Source: Sphingomonas pseudosanguinis (GTDB taxonomy: Bacteria; Pseudomonadota; Alphaproteobacteria; Sphingomonadales; Sphingomonadaceae). From it: a stretch of 64,000 nucleotides of DNA. The notes below the pieces were generated by a model. That model had not been told where the DNA came from and ran no database searches. It saw only the letters and a program-made list of their open reading frames with translations. The position numbers and the translations under genes were made by a program. Shown piece by piece: positions 8,801-15,908 of the stretch (position 1 is the stretch's first letter; every line of letters begins with the position of its first letter). Location: contig NZ_JACIDH010000001.1 in assembly GCF_014196255.1 (NCBI RefSeq), positions 1 to 64,000 of the forward strand, given 5' to 3'.

Positions 8801-10397
8801 CGAGTTCATCGCCAAGCTGCGTCACGCGACGCCGGGCGTGACGCTGATCTCGCCGCCGCCGCACCACGACATCTACTCGATCGAAGATCTCGCGCAGCTC
8901 ATCTATGACTGCAAGCAGATCAACCCCCGCGCGCGCGTCTGCGTGAAGCTGGTGTCGTCCGCTGGCATCGGCACCGTCGCGGCGGGCGTGGCGAAAGCGC
9001 ATGCCGACGTCATCCTGGTGTCGGGCCATGTCGGCGGCACGGGTGCCTCGCCCCAGACCTCGATCAAATACGCCGGAACGCCGTGGGAAATGGGCCTGTC
9101 GGAGGTCAACCAGACGCTGACCCTCAACGGTCTGCGCGGTCGCATTCGCCTGCGCGCCGATGGTGGCCTGAAGACCGGGCGCGACATCGTGATCGCGGCG
9201 ATCCTGGGGGCGGAGGAGTTCGGCATCGGCACGCTGAGCCTCGTGGCGATGGGCTGCATCATGGTGCGCCAGTGCCATTCGAACACCTGCCCGGTCGGTG
9301 TCTGCGTGCAGGATGAGCGGCTTCGCGCCAAGTTCACCGGCACGCCGGAAAAGGTCATCAACCTGATGACCTTCATCGCCGAGGAAGTCCGCGACATCCT
9401 GGCGCGCCTGGGCGTGCGCTCGCTGGACGAGGTGATCGGGCGGACCGAGCTGCTGCGCCAGGTCAGCCGTGGGGCCGAGCATCTCGACGATCTCGACCTC
9501 AATCCGGTGCTGGCCAAGGTCGATGCGACCGATGCCGAGCGGCGGTTCAGCCTGTCGACCTTCCGCAACGAAGTGCCCGACAGCCTGGATGCGCAGATCA
9601 TCAAGGATGCCGCCGCCGTCTTCTCGCGCGGCGAGAAGATGCAGCTGACCTATTCGGTGCGCAACACCCACCGTGCGGTCGGCACGCGGCTGTCGTCCGA
9701 GATCACCCGCAAGTTCGGGATGAGCAAGCTGGCCGACGGGCATGTCACCGTCCGGCTGCGGGGCAGCGCGGGCCAGTCGCTGGGCGCGTTCCTGTGCAAG
9801 GGCATCACGCTGGAAGTGTTCGGCGATGCCAACGACTATGTCGGCAAGGGGCTGTCGGGCGGCACGATCATTGTGCGGCCTGCGGTCAGCTCGCCGCTGG
9901 CCAGCCAGAAGAACACGATCATCGGCAACACCGTCCTCTATGGTGCAACGAGCGGCAAGCTGTTTGCGGCGGGCCAGGCAGGCGAGCGTTTCGCGGTGCG
10001 CAATTCGGGCGCGACCGTGGTGGTCGAGGGCTGCGGCGCCAATGGCTGCGAGTATATGACCGGCGGCACCGCCGTCGTGCTGGGTGAGGTCGGCGCGAAC
10101 TTCGGCGCGGGTATGACCGGCGGCATGGCCTTCATCTACGACCCCGAAGAGCGCTTTACCCGCCGTGCGAACCCTGAAAACATCGTGTGGCAGCGCTTGG
10201 CTTCGGCGCATTGGGAAGGCGTGCTGCGCGGCCTGATCGAGGAACATGCCGCACGCACCGACAGCAAGTGGTCGAAGGGCCTGCTGGAGGATTGGGACCG
10301 GGTGGCCGGGCATTTCTGGCAGGTCTGCCCGAAGGAAATGCTGACCCGTCTGGCGCATCCGCTCGACGACAGCGTCGCGGCGGTGGCGGCGGAGTAG
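5883..10397 (+). CDS. gltB: Glutamate synthase large subunit
   Basis: A protein of 1504 residues, the usual size of the alpha subunit of GOGAT. It starts MTDQRQYLAEHGMYRPEFEGDACGVG: Cys23 should become the N-terminal nucleophile of the glutamine amidotransferase domain after removal of a short propeptide. The FMN-binding synthase domain follows in the middle third, with the [3Fe-4S] cysteines in CIMVRQCHSNTCPVGVC near residue 1125. A GXGXG beta-helix domain (GGTAVVLGEVGANFGAGMTGGMAF) closes the protein. A GTG one codon upstream could also start translation. The gene overlaps the DUF2059 stop. Confidence 0.96.
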   Translation: MTDQRQYLAEHGMYRPEFEGDACGVGMVAATDGQPSRRVVQSAIDALKAVWHRGAVDADGKTGDGAGLHVDLPHRFFDDAIAASGHKVLPNRLAVGMIFMPRTDLGAQETCRTIVESVIIEAGYTIYGWRQVPVDVSVIGLKAQATRPEIEQIMIAGPMPDEVDAAEFEKNLYLIRRRIEKRVIAAQISGFYICSLSCRSIIYKGLFLAESLSVFYPDLQDHRFESRVAIFHQRYSTNTFPQWWLAQPFRCLAHNGEINTIRGNKNWMLSHEIRMASIAFGDNSEDIKPVIPAGASDTAALDAVFEAICRSGRDAPTAKLMLVPEAWQKDLDAPKAHADMYQYLASVMEPWDGPAALAMTDGRWAVAGMDRNALRPLRYTLTADGLLIVGSESGMVVVPEATITAKGRLGPGQMIAVDLAEGKLYDDRAIKDQISGEQDYAAMIGEFLTMDQLPQPSEEEALVRMPRAEMLRRQVAAGQTMEDMELILSPMAEGGKEAIGSMGDDTPLAVISDKPRLISQFFRQNFSQVTNPPIDSLRERYVMSLKTRFGNLANILDTEDRRERVLVLPSPVLTGADWHRLRAHFGRSAAEIDCTFEADGGPDRLRAAIQRIRNQAEQAVREGRSELFLTDEHVSEGRVAIAGVLAAAAVHTHLVRRGLRSYASINVRSAECLDTHYYAVLIGVGATTVNAYLAEAAIVDRHGRGLFGDLTIEQCLTNHRTAIEDGLLKIMAKMGIAVISSYRGGYNFEAVGLSRALVNDLFPGMPAKISGEGYNSLHYSAMVRHEAAWDQHVATLPIGGFYRQRDGGETHAYSAQLMHLLQTAVATDSYSTYLQFARGVGDLPPVYLRDLLQFNFPNEGVPVDQVEAITEIRKRFVTPGMSLGALSPEAHETLAIAMNRIGAKAVSGEGGEDKLRYQPYDNGDNANSTIKQIASGRFGVTAEYLNACDEIEIKVAQGAKPGEGGQLPGFKVTEFIAKLRHATPGVTLISPPPHHDIYSIEDLAQLIYDCKQINPRARVCVKLVSSAGIGTVAAGVAKAHADVILVSGHVGGTGASPQTSIKYAGTPWEMGLSEVNQTLTLNGLRGRIRLRADGGLKTGRDIVIAAILGAEEFGIGTLSLVAMGCIMVRQCHSNTCPVGVCVQDERLRAKFTGTPEKVINLMTFIAEEVRDILARLGVRSLDEVIGRTELLRQVSRGAEHLDDLDLNPVLAKVDATDAERRFSLSTFRNEVPDSLDAQIIKDAAAVFSRGEKMQLTYSVRNTHRAVGTRLSSEITRKFGMSKLADGHVTVRLRGSAGQSLGAFLCKGITLEVFGDANDYVGKGLSGGTIIVRPAVSSPLASQKNTIIGNTVLYGATSGKLFAAGQAGERFAVRNSGATVVVEGCGANGCEYMTGGTAVVLGEVGANFGAGMTGGMAFIYDPEERFTRRANPENIVWQRLASAHWEGVLRGLIEEHAARTDSKWSKGLLEDWDRVAGHFWQVCPKEMLTRLAHPLDDSVAAVAAE

Positions 10398-10743
10398 GGC
10401 TGTACTTTTCCTCCCCTGCAAGGGGAGGGGGACCATCCGAAGGATGGTGGAGGGGTGTCCCCGCTGGCCGTGACACCCCTCCGTCAGCCCTCCGGGCTGC
10501 CACCTCCCCTTGCAGGGGAGGAGTGACTAAAACCTCCGTTCAGCCTGAGCGACGTCGAAGGCCACACGACTTCCTGTCCACGCGCGCGGGGCGACGGGAT
10601 TCCCTTTGCCTTCGACTTCGCTCAGGCTGAACGGGGGGCGGGGGTTTGCGCATTCCTGCCATCGCCGCCATCCCCTGAACCAGATCACGGAACCGTTCCG
10701 CCGCCGTGACGGTTGGGGCGCGATGCGGAAAGGGGACGGCAGC
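10398..10743. repeat. Intergenic region with repeat D1 and an A-repeat pair
   Basis: No gene is seen. A family D compound palindrome lies at 10408-10523: CCTCCCC-TGCA-AGGGGAGG hairpins at both ends, a CCATCC/GGATGG hairpin, and a central GGAGGGGTGT...ACACCCCTCC stem. It is followed by two family A repeats in inverted orientation (10538-10563 and 10608-10632), each about 26 bases, containing AGCCTGAGCG and GTCGAAGG. The remainder carries the promoter and ribosome site of the next gene. Confidence 0.85.
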
Positions 10744-11823
10744 ATGACCATCGATCGGCAGAAGATCGAACGCGGGGGGTTCATCCTGTTCCTCGCGCTG
10801 ATCACCATCGGCCTGACGGCGGTGATCTCCAGCTTCCTGATCGCGCTGCTCTGGGCGGCGCTGGCGGCGATCCTGTTTCGGTCGCTGTTTCAATGGCTGC
10901 TGACCAAGACCGGCGGGCGGCGCAATCTGGCCGCCGGGCTGACCATGTTGATCATCACCTTCGCGGTCGTCGTCCCAACGCTGCTGATCGGTAGCATGGT
11001 CGTCGACCAGGCCAGTGGCGTCTATCTGAAGATGCGCAGCGGCCAGATCGACTTCGCGCAATATTTCCAGCAGGTGCGCGACGCGCTTCCCACGCGCCTC
11101 CGCCAGGCGATGGACAATTCGGGCGTCGGCAGCCTGGAGGGGCTGCAACAGCGCATCTCGCGCACGCTGAGCAGCAGCGTCAGCCAGATCGCGTCCCAGG
11201 CGCTGTCGATCGGTCGCAACGCCTTCGCGTTCGCGCTGGCCTTCGGCGTCGGCCTCTATGTCGCCTTCTTCCTGATCCGCGACGGTGAGCGTTTGGGCCC
11301 CGCCTTCGTCCGCGCGCTGCCGCTGGAGCAGGGGGTGGCCGCGCGGTTGACCGAGACCTTCGTCGCGGTGGTGCGTGCCACCATCAAGGGGTCGGTGATC
11401 GTCGGGCTGGTGCAGGGTGCGCTGGGGGCGATCACCTTCTGGATCGTCGGCGTGCCCGCCGCCTTGCTTTGGGGCGTGCTGATGGCGATCGCGGCGCTGC
11501 TGCCGGCGATCGGGCCGGCGATCATCTGGGGGCCGGTCGCCATCTATCTGCTTGCCACCGGTGCGATCTGGCAGGGGGCGGTGGTCATCGCCTCGGGCGT
11601 GCTGGTCATCGGCCTGGCCGACAATATCCTGCGGCCTATCCTGGTCGGGCGCGACACCGGCCTGCCGGACTGGATCGTGCTGCTGACCACGCTGGGCGGG
11701 ATCGAGTTGCTGGGGCTGAGCGGCATCGTCGTCGGCCCGGTGGTCGCGGCGCTCTTCCTGGCGGGCTGGCGCATCCTGAGCGAAGAGCGCGGCGTCGCGC
11801 TGCCCGAGACGGAAACCGCCTGA
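10744..11823 (+). CDS. AI-2E family transporter (PerM-like membrane protein)
   Basis: A membrane protein of 359 residues with the layout of the AI-2E exporter/PerM family. Two N-terminal helices (FILFLALITIGLTAVISSF and LIALLWAALAAILFR) and a third near residue 70 are followed by a soluble central stretch of about 80 residues. Five or more C-terminal helices include the conserved GVPAALLWGVLMAIAALLPAIGP. Family members have been linked to autoinducer-2 export and to cation/proton exchange; the substrate cannot be told from sequence. The start at 10744 follows AAGGGGAC; an ATG at 10723 is an alternative. Confidence 0.85.
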   Translation: MTIDRQKIERGGFILFLALITIGLTAVISSFLIALLWAALAAILFRSLFQWLLTKTGGRRNLAAGLTMLIITFAVVVPTLLIGSMVVDQASGVYLKMRSGQIDFAQYFQQVRDALPTRLRQAMDNSGVGSLEGLQQRISRTLSSSVSQIASQALSIGRNAFAFALAFGVGLYVAFFLIRDGERLGPAFVRALPLEQGVAARLTETFVAVVRATIKGSVIVGLVQGALGAITFWIVGVPAALLWGVLMAIAALLPAIGPAIIWGPVAIYLLATGAIWQGAVVIASGVLVIGLADNILRPILVGRDTGLPDWIVLLTTLGGIELLGLSGIVVGPVVAALFLAGWRILSEERGVALPETETA

Positions 11824-11824
11824 C

Positions 11825-11855
11825 CCGCGCCGGCCCATTTCGGACCGGCGGCGCG
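11825..11855 (+). terminator. Possible hairpin terminator after the PerM-like gene
   Basis: CGCGCCGG and CCGGCGGCGCG enclose an 11-base loop immediately after the stop codon. There is no T-tract, so termination, if any, would be weak or factor-dependent. Confidence 0.35.
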
Positions 11856-11946
11856 TGCAAAGCCGGTTTGCGCCAGGCCCTCGCGCTACCTATGGTCCGC
11901 GCCCGGGGCGGGCCGGCCGGATCGGGCCGGACAATGGGGTAGGGAC

Positions 11947-12468
11947 ATGCGATTGCGACTGGGGGCCTGGGGGATGATGGCCGGGCTTGCCGGACTGTTG
12001 GCGGGGTGCGGCGATGGCGGCGCGGTGGCGCGCCGGGCGGGCTCCAGCGGTACCTCGCTCGAGCTGCCCGTGCCCGAGCCGTCGCCGAGCGCCAAGGCAC
12101 CCAGCACCACCGAGACGCGATCGGACGCGATGGTGATCGGCTTTCCCGAGGGCGGGGCTTCGCTGAACCGGGAAGCGAGGGCGGTGCTCGACCGGCTGGC
12201 GGCCGAGCCGGCGGTGCGGAGCCGTCGCCTGATCTTACGCGGTCATTCGGACTGCGATGGCGACGATGCGGGCAATCGCCGCATGTCGCGCCAGCGGGCC
12301 GAGGCGGTGCGCGACTATCTGGCGGATAAAGGTATCGCGCGGGATCATATGCAGGTGATCGCGCTCGGCGAGACCCGCCCCATCGCCCCCAACGCCAAAC
12401 CCGATGGCAGCGACGACCGCGCCGGCCGCGCCCGCAACCGCCGGGTGGAGATCGAGGTCACGACGTGA
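11947..12468 (+). CDS. OmpA-family outer-membrane lipoprotein
   Basis: A protein of 173 residues. A lipoprotein signal ends in LLAGC (Cys about residue 19). A short Pro/Ser-rich linker follows, then a C-terminal OmpA-like peptidoglycan-binding domain (about 60-170) with GHSDCDGDDAGNRRMSRQRA and the closing NRRVEIEV. It probably sits in the outer membrane and binds peptidoglycan non-covalently. Its length resembles Pal, but the linker and the absence of tolB nearby argue for a Pal-like paralogue. The start ATG at 11947 follows TAGGGAC. Confidence 0.85.
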   Translation: MRLRLGAWGMMAGLAGLLAGCGDGGAVARRAGSSGTSLELPVPEPSPSAKAPSTTETRSDAMVIGFPEGGASLNREARAVLDRLAAEPAVRSRRLILRGHSDCDGDDAGNRRMSRQRAEAVRDYLADKGIARDHMQVIALGETRPIAPNAKPDGSDDRAGRARNRRVEIEVTT

Positions 12469-12516
12469 TCCCGCCAGCGGCTTGCCACTGGTCGCCTGCC
12501 CGCGCATCCTGACGCG

Positions 12517-12786
12517 ATGGAAAGCCAGCGTCTGGAACCGTCAGCGACGACCTTCAAGCCATGGAAGCTGGCCGTATCGGCCTTGATCGTCGCCGGTTTG
12601 ACGTTCGTAACCGTCATGGGCAACGCGGATGGCGACCGATGCCGGCAATATGGCCGAGACCACGGGGTCAAGACGCGGGCATGGTCGATCAACGAATGGG
12701 GCTCATGCCAATATTTCGATGGCGGGTCGTGGCGCAGCGTGCATACCGACAAGCCGATGAAGCATCTGAACTGGAGCTCCCGCTGA
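12517..12786 (+). CDS. Small membrane-anchored protein, unknown
   Basis: A protein of 89 residues, not recognised. Residues 17-34 (KLAVSALIVAGLTFVTVM) form one likely membrane segment, followed by a short external part with two cysteines (DRCRQYGRDHG and WGSCQYFDGGSWRS) that could form a disulfide. The reading frame is clean, the ATG lies 48 bases after the OmpA-like stop, and the same strand suggests co-transcription. No strong ribosome site was seen, so this is a moderate call. Confidence 0.55.
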   Translation: MESQRLEPSATTFKPWKLAVSALIVAGLTFVTVMGNADGDRCRQYGRDHGVKTRAWSINEWGSCQYFDGGSWRSVHTDKPMKHLNWSSR

Positions 12787-12816
12787 GGCCAGGGCGGGAT
12801 CGCCGCCCTTGGCCGT

Positions 12817-13089
12817 TCAATTCCGCCGGTTGCGCTCGTTGGTGCTGGTCATGTTGAGCGCGCGGCGAAACTCGCCCACGCCCTGCTGATTGACCCCGTC
12901 GAACTCGCGCCACTGGGCCTCGGTATTACAGACGCGGGTCGGCATGAAGGACCCGGTCGGCGTCAGCGAGCGACAGGTCTTCTTTAGTTTCGGCGCGGGT
13001 GCCGGCGCTGGTTCGGCCGACTGGGCCATGGCCGGTGCGGCCGTCATCAGCATCGCCGTGGCGGCGATCGCTGTCCAGATTCGATTCAT
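12817..13089 (-). CDS. Small exported protein, unknown
   Basis: A protein of 90 residues with a clear signal peptide (MNRIWTAIAATAMLMTAAPAMAQ). The mature part has an Ala/Pro stretch and the segment KKTCRSLTPTGSFMPTRVCNTEAQWREFD. The pattern of C...G...M...R.C.T..EW resembles small periplasmic proteins common in sphingomonads, whose function is unknown. The two cysteines may pair. It converges with the preceding gene; the gap of 30 bases between their stops holds no clear terminator. Confidence 0.7.
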   Translation of the reverse strand: MNRIWTAIAATAMLMTAAPAMAQSAEPAPAPAPKLKKTCRSLTPTGSFMPTRVCNTEAQWREFDGVNQQGVGEFRRALNMTSTNERNRRN

Positions 13090-13172
13090 CCTGTCGTCCT
13101 CCCTCTTGTGGAGCGAGGATGCGACAGGAATGCAGACTTATCAAGCGGTTGGACGGGGGCGGCCCCGATCCG

Positions 13173-14228
13173 TCACGCTGCCTGCAACGCCTCCACCGCC
13201 ACGGCCGCGATGTCGTCGCCCAGCTCGTCCACCCGCGCCGGATCGGCGTCCCAGGCGAACATGAACCGCGCGCCGCCGCCGATGAAGGTATAGAAGCGCC
13301 AGCCCCTAGCGCGCAGCCCCTCCAGCACCGCCGGCGGCGCGCTCAGGAACACGGCATTCGCCTCGACCGGGAACATCGGCGCGATGCCGGGCAGCCCCGC
13401 GACCCGCGCCGCCAGCCTTTGCGCACAGGCATTGGCGTGCGCGGCGTTGCGCAGCCACGCGCCGCTGTCGAGCATGCCGATCCAGGGCGCGGCCAGATAG
13501 CGCATCTTGGACGCCAGCTGTCCCGCCTGTTTGCAGCGATAATCGAAATCCTCCGCCAGCGCAGGGTCGAAGAACAGGATCGCCTCGCCGACCGCCATGC
13601 CGTTCTTGGTGCCGCCGAAGCACAATACGTCGACGCCCGCGCGCCATGTCATGTCGGCGGGCGAGCAGCCCAGCGCGGCACAGGCATTGGCGAAGCGCGC
13701 GCCGTCCATGTGCAGCCGCAGGCCCAGTTCGCGGCAGGTCGCCGACAGCGCGTGGATTTCGGCCAGCGTATAGACCTGGCCCGTCTCGGTCGGCTGGGTG
13801 ATCGTCACCGCGCGGGGTTTGGGGAAGTGGATGTCCGAGCGACCGGTGGCGAGCGCGCGCACCGCCTCGGGGGTCAGCTTGCCGTCCTCGGTCTGCGCGA
13901 CGAGCAGCTTCGATCCGTTGGAGAAGAATTCGGGCGCGCCGCACTCATCCGTCTCGACATGTGCGGAGGCCGAACAGATGACGCTGTGATAGCTCTGGCA
14001 AAGCGCCGCCAGCGCCAGCGAGTTGGCCGCCGTGCCGTTGAAGGCGAAGAAGACCTCGCACTTGGTCTGGAACAGCGTGCGGAACGCGTCGGCGGCACGG
14101 TCCGTGAACGGGTCCTCGCCGTAAGCCGGGACATAACCGCGATTCGCCTCGGCCATCGCCGCCCACGCCTCGGGACAGATTCCGGCGTAATTGTCGCTGG
14201 CGAATTGCTGGGGAATAACCGCGTCCAT
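13173..14228 (-). CDS. ltaE: Low-specificity threonine aldolase
   Basis: A protein of 351 residues of the PLP fold-type I beta-eliminating lyase family. It cleaves threonine or allo-threonine to glycine and acetaldehyde. Supporting segments are FASDNYAGICPEAWAAM at the N-terminus, FFAFNGTAANSLALAAL (phosphate-binding region), LHMDGARFANAC and the PLP-lysine motif FGGTKNG. ATG at 14228 has GGAAGGA six bases upstream; a GTG one codon earlier is less well spaced. The 5' region is long and folds well, which suggests RNA-level control. Related aldolases of other specificity cannot be excluded. Confidence 0.9.
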   Translation of the reverse strand: MDAVIPQQFASDNYAGICPEAWAAMAEANRGYVPAYGEDPFTDRAADAFRTLFQTKCEVFFAFNGTAANSLALAALCQSYHSVICSASAHVETDECGAPEFFSNGSKLLVAQTEDGKLTPEAVRALATGRSDIHFPKPRAVTITQPTETGQVYTLAEIHALSATCRELGLRLHMDGARFANACAALGCSPADMTWRAGVDVLCFGGTKNGMAVGEAILFFDPALAEDFDYRCKQAGQLASKMRYLAAPWIGMLDSGAWLRNAAHANACAQRLAARVAGLPGIAPMFPVEANAVFLSAPPAVLEGLRARGWRFYTFIGGGARFMFAWDADPARVDELGDDIAAVAVEALQAA

Positions 14229-14231
14229 CAC

Positions 14232-14410
14232 AAATCCTTCCGTCCGTGTCGCGAGTCGGAGATGAGGAATGTGGCGGATCGTCCCGTTGTTGCCGGTTCG
14301 GCCACATCCCTCCCCATATCCGGAGAGGCACCACCTTGCCGGGGGGCAGGTTGGTGCCGGGTATTGGCCCGACTCTTGATGCTGGCGCGGCGCCTAGCCC
14401 CAAGGACGGT
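14232..14410 (-). promoter_or_regulatory. Structured leader upstream of the threonine aldolase gene
   Basis: On the minus strand a strong bulged hairpin (14327-14358, GGCACC/GGTGCC then ACCT/AGGT then GCC/GGC, loop CCCC) is followed by a CTCC/GGAG stem. A perfect seven-base stem ATGTGGC/GCCACAT (14301-14307 with 14269-14275) comes next, ending about 40 bases before the start codon. No open reading frame of use lies here. I do not recognise a known riboswitch core; the fold may be a riboswitch, a protein-binding leader or chance in GC-rich DNA. Confidence 0.4.
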
Positions 14411-14490
14411 GCGAATCAAGCGCGTATCGATGCGGCAACGGTCATAAAAGCCGCGCAAAGCATTGCGTATCGGGTGCGAAACGTGGAAGC

Positions 14491-14500
14491 GTAAACGTTA
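14491..14500. promoter_or_regulatory. Possible LacI-type operator at the regulator start
   Basis: GTAAACGTTA directly precedes and touches the ATG of the LacI-type regulator gene. AACGTT with flanking T/A is symmetrical around CG, as in many LacI-family operators, so autorepression by blocking ribosome access or early transcription is possible. Confidence 0.3.
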
Positions 14501-15567
14501 TGAGCATCAGGACCACGCGGCGCGGCAGCAGCGCTCCCACGATCAGCGATGTCGCGCGGGTCGCCGGCGTGTCGTTGATGACCGTCTCGCGCGTCATCAA
14601 CAACGAAGCCAATGTCCGCCCCGTCACCCGCGAAAAGGTGGAAGCGGCGATCGCGCAGCTCAATTATGCGCCCAATCCGGCGGCGCGCAGCCTGGCGGGC
14701 GCGGCGCAGATCCGGGTCGGCATGCTCTACAGCAACCCCAGCCAGGGGTTCCTCAGCGAGTTCCTGCTCGGCACGCTAGACCAGGCGTCGCGGCTCGACG
14801 TGCAGATGGTGGTCGAGAAATGCGAGATCGGCGACCATGAGGTCGAGGTCGCGCGCCACCTGATCAAGGGCGGGATCGACGGCGTGATCCTGCCGCCGCC
14901 CCTGTGCGAGGCGGAGGCGGTGCTGACCCTGCTGCGCGAAGCCGGGGTGCCCGCCGTGGTGGTCGCGACCGGGCGTCCGCCCGAGGAGATGCCCGAGGCG
15001 ACGATGGCGGTGCAGATCGACGACCGCGCGGCGGCCGAGGCGATGACCCGGCATGTCATGACGCTGGGCCATCGGCGCATCGGCTTCATCTGCGGCAACC
15101 CCAATCTGACCGCCAGCGCGCGGCGGTACGAAGGCTTCCGCGCCGCGCTCGACGCTCTCGGCGTGCCGTTCGACGAGGATCTGGTCGCGCCCGGCCTCTA
15201 TACCTATCGCTCGGGACTGGACGCGGCCGAGCGGCTGCTCGACCTGGCCGAGCCGCCCACCGCGATCATCGCGTCGAACGACGACATGGCGGCGGCGACG
15301 GTGGCGGTGGCGCATCGCCGCGGGCTGGACGTGCCCAGCGACCTGACCGTCTGCGGCTTCGACGACACCACGCTGTCGACGACGATCTGGCCCGAGCTGA
15401 CCACGATTCACCAGCCGATCGCCGACATGGCGCGCGCCGCCGTCGAGATGATGGCGACCGTCATCCGCCAGAAGAACGCCGAGGCTCCGCCGCATCGCCT
15501 GCTCGACTATAGCCTGATCCGGCGCCAGTCCGATGCCGCGCCCCGGCGTAGGCCGCGCGGGATCTAG
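14500..15567 (+). CDS. LacI-family transcriptional regulator
   Basis: A protein of 355 residues. The N-terminal helix-turn-helix and hinge helix are textbook: PTISDVARVAGVSLMTVSRVINN (about residues 11-34), then VRPVTREKVEAAIAQLNYAPNPAARSLAG. A periplasmic-binding-protein-like effector domain follows (about 65-345), with VCGFDDTTLSTTIWPELTTIHQPI near the end. It is predicted to be a repressor responding to a sugar. It lies upstream of a sugar porter on the same strand and diverges from the threonine aldolase gene. The ligand is not readable from sequence. Confidence 0.93.
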   Translation: MSIRTTRRGSSAPTISDVARVAGVSLMTVSRVINNEANVRPVTREKVEAAIAQLNYAPNPAARSLAGAAQIRVGMLYSNPSQGFLSEFLLGTLDQASRLDVQMVVEKCEIGDHEVEVARHLIKGGIDGVILPPPLCEAEAVLTLLREAGVPAVVVATGRPPEEMPEATMAVQIDDRAAAEAMTRHVMTLGHRRIGFICGNPNLTASARRYEGFRAALDALGVPFDEDLVAPGLYTYRSGLDAAERLLDLAEPPTAIIASNDDMAAATVAVAHRRGLDVPSDLTVCGFDDTTLSTTIWPELTTIHQPIADMARAAVEMMATVIRQKNAEAPPHRLLDYSLIRRQSDAAPRRRPRGI

Positions 15568-15908
15568 GGTTTCGTCTATTCCTCCCCTGGAAGGGGAGGT
15601 GGCAGGCCGAAGGCCTGACGGTGGGGTGTCCCCATCGGAAAAGGCGGGCAAACCTACGACCCGTAACACCCCTCCACCACCCTTCGGGTGGTCCCCCTCC
15701 CCTTGCAGGGGAGGAATGAAGGCGATCCGGTCGGGGGCCACCGGCTCGTGTTCTGCGGCGAAGCGGGACGAACCGTGTGTACATCCGCTTGACGGCGCGA
15801 TGTTTTAAGATAGCGTTACCATTATGGCTGGCCGTGAATCGCGCCGGTGACAGGACATTGCCGTGCGGATAGGCGAAGACGCCATGCACGGACGAGGAGA
15901 GGGCCCGA
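15568..15908. repeat. Intergenic region with repeat D2 and the porter promoter
   Basis: A family D compound palindrome occupies 15578-15717 in the opposite orientation to D1: its left half holds the CAGGCCGAAGGCCTG hairpin and its right half the ACCACCCTTCGGGTGGT hairpin, between ATTCCTCCCC and GGGGAGGAAT ends. The remaining 190 bases have no gene. They contain TTGACG at 15789-15794 and, 16 bases later, TAGCGT, a weak promoter match, and GATAGCGTTACC (15809-15820) as a possible operator for the nearby LacI-type regulator. All of the regulatory part is tentative. Confidence 0.7.

Noticed and set aside
5736..10436. Two long minus-strand open frames (767 and 757 residues) opposite gltB
   Set aside because: They mirror the third-codon GC bias of gltB and have no recognisable domain or ribosome site.
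14232..14410. Naming the aldolase leader as a glycine, SAM, THF or ZTP riboswitch
   Set aside because: None of the conserved cores of these classes that I know is visible; only the folding potential can be supported.
12999..14447. A 482-residue plus-strand open frame across the threonine aldolase gene
   Set aside because: The minus-strand frame encodes a complete aldolase with its PLP lysine; the plus frame is its shadow.
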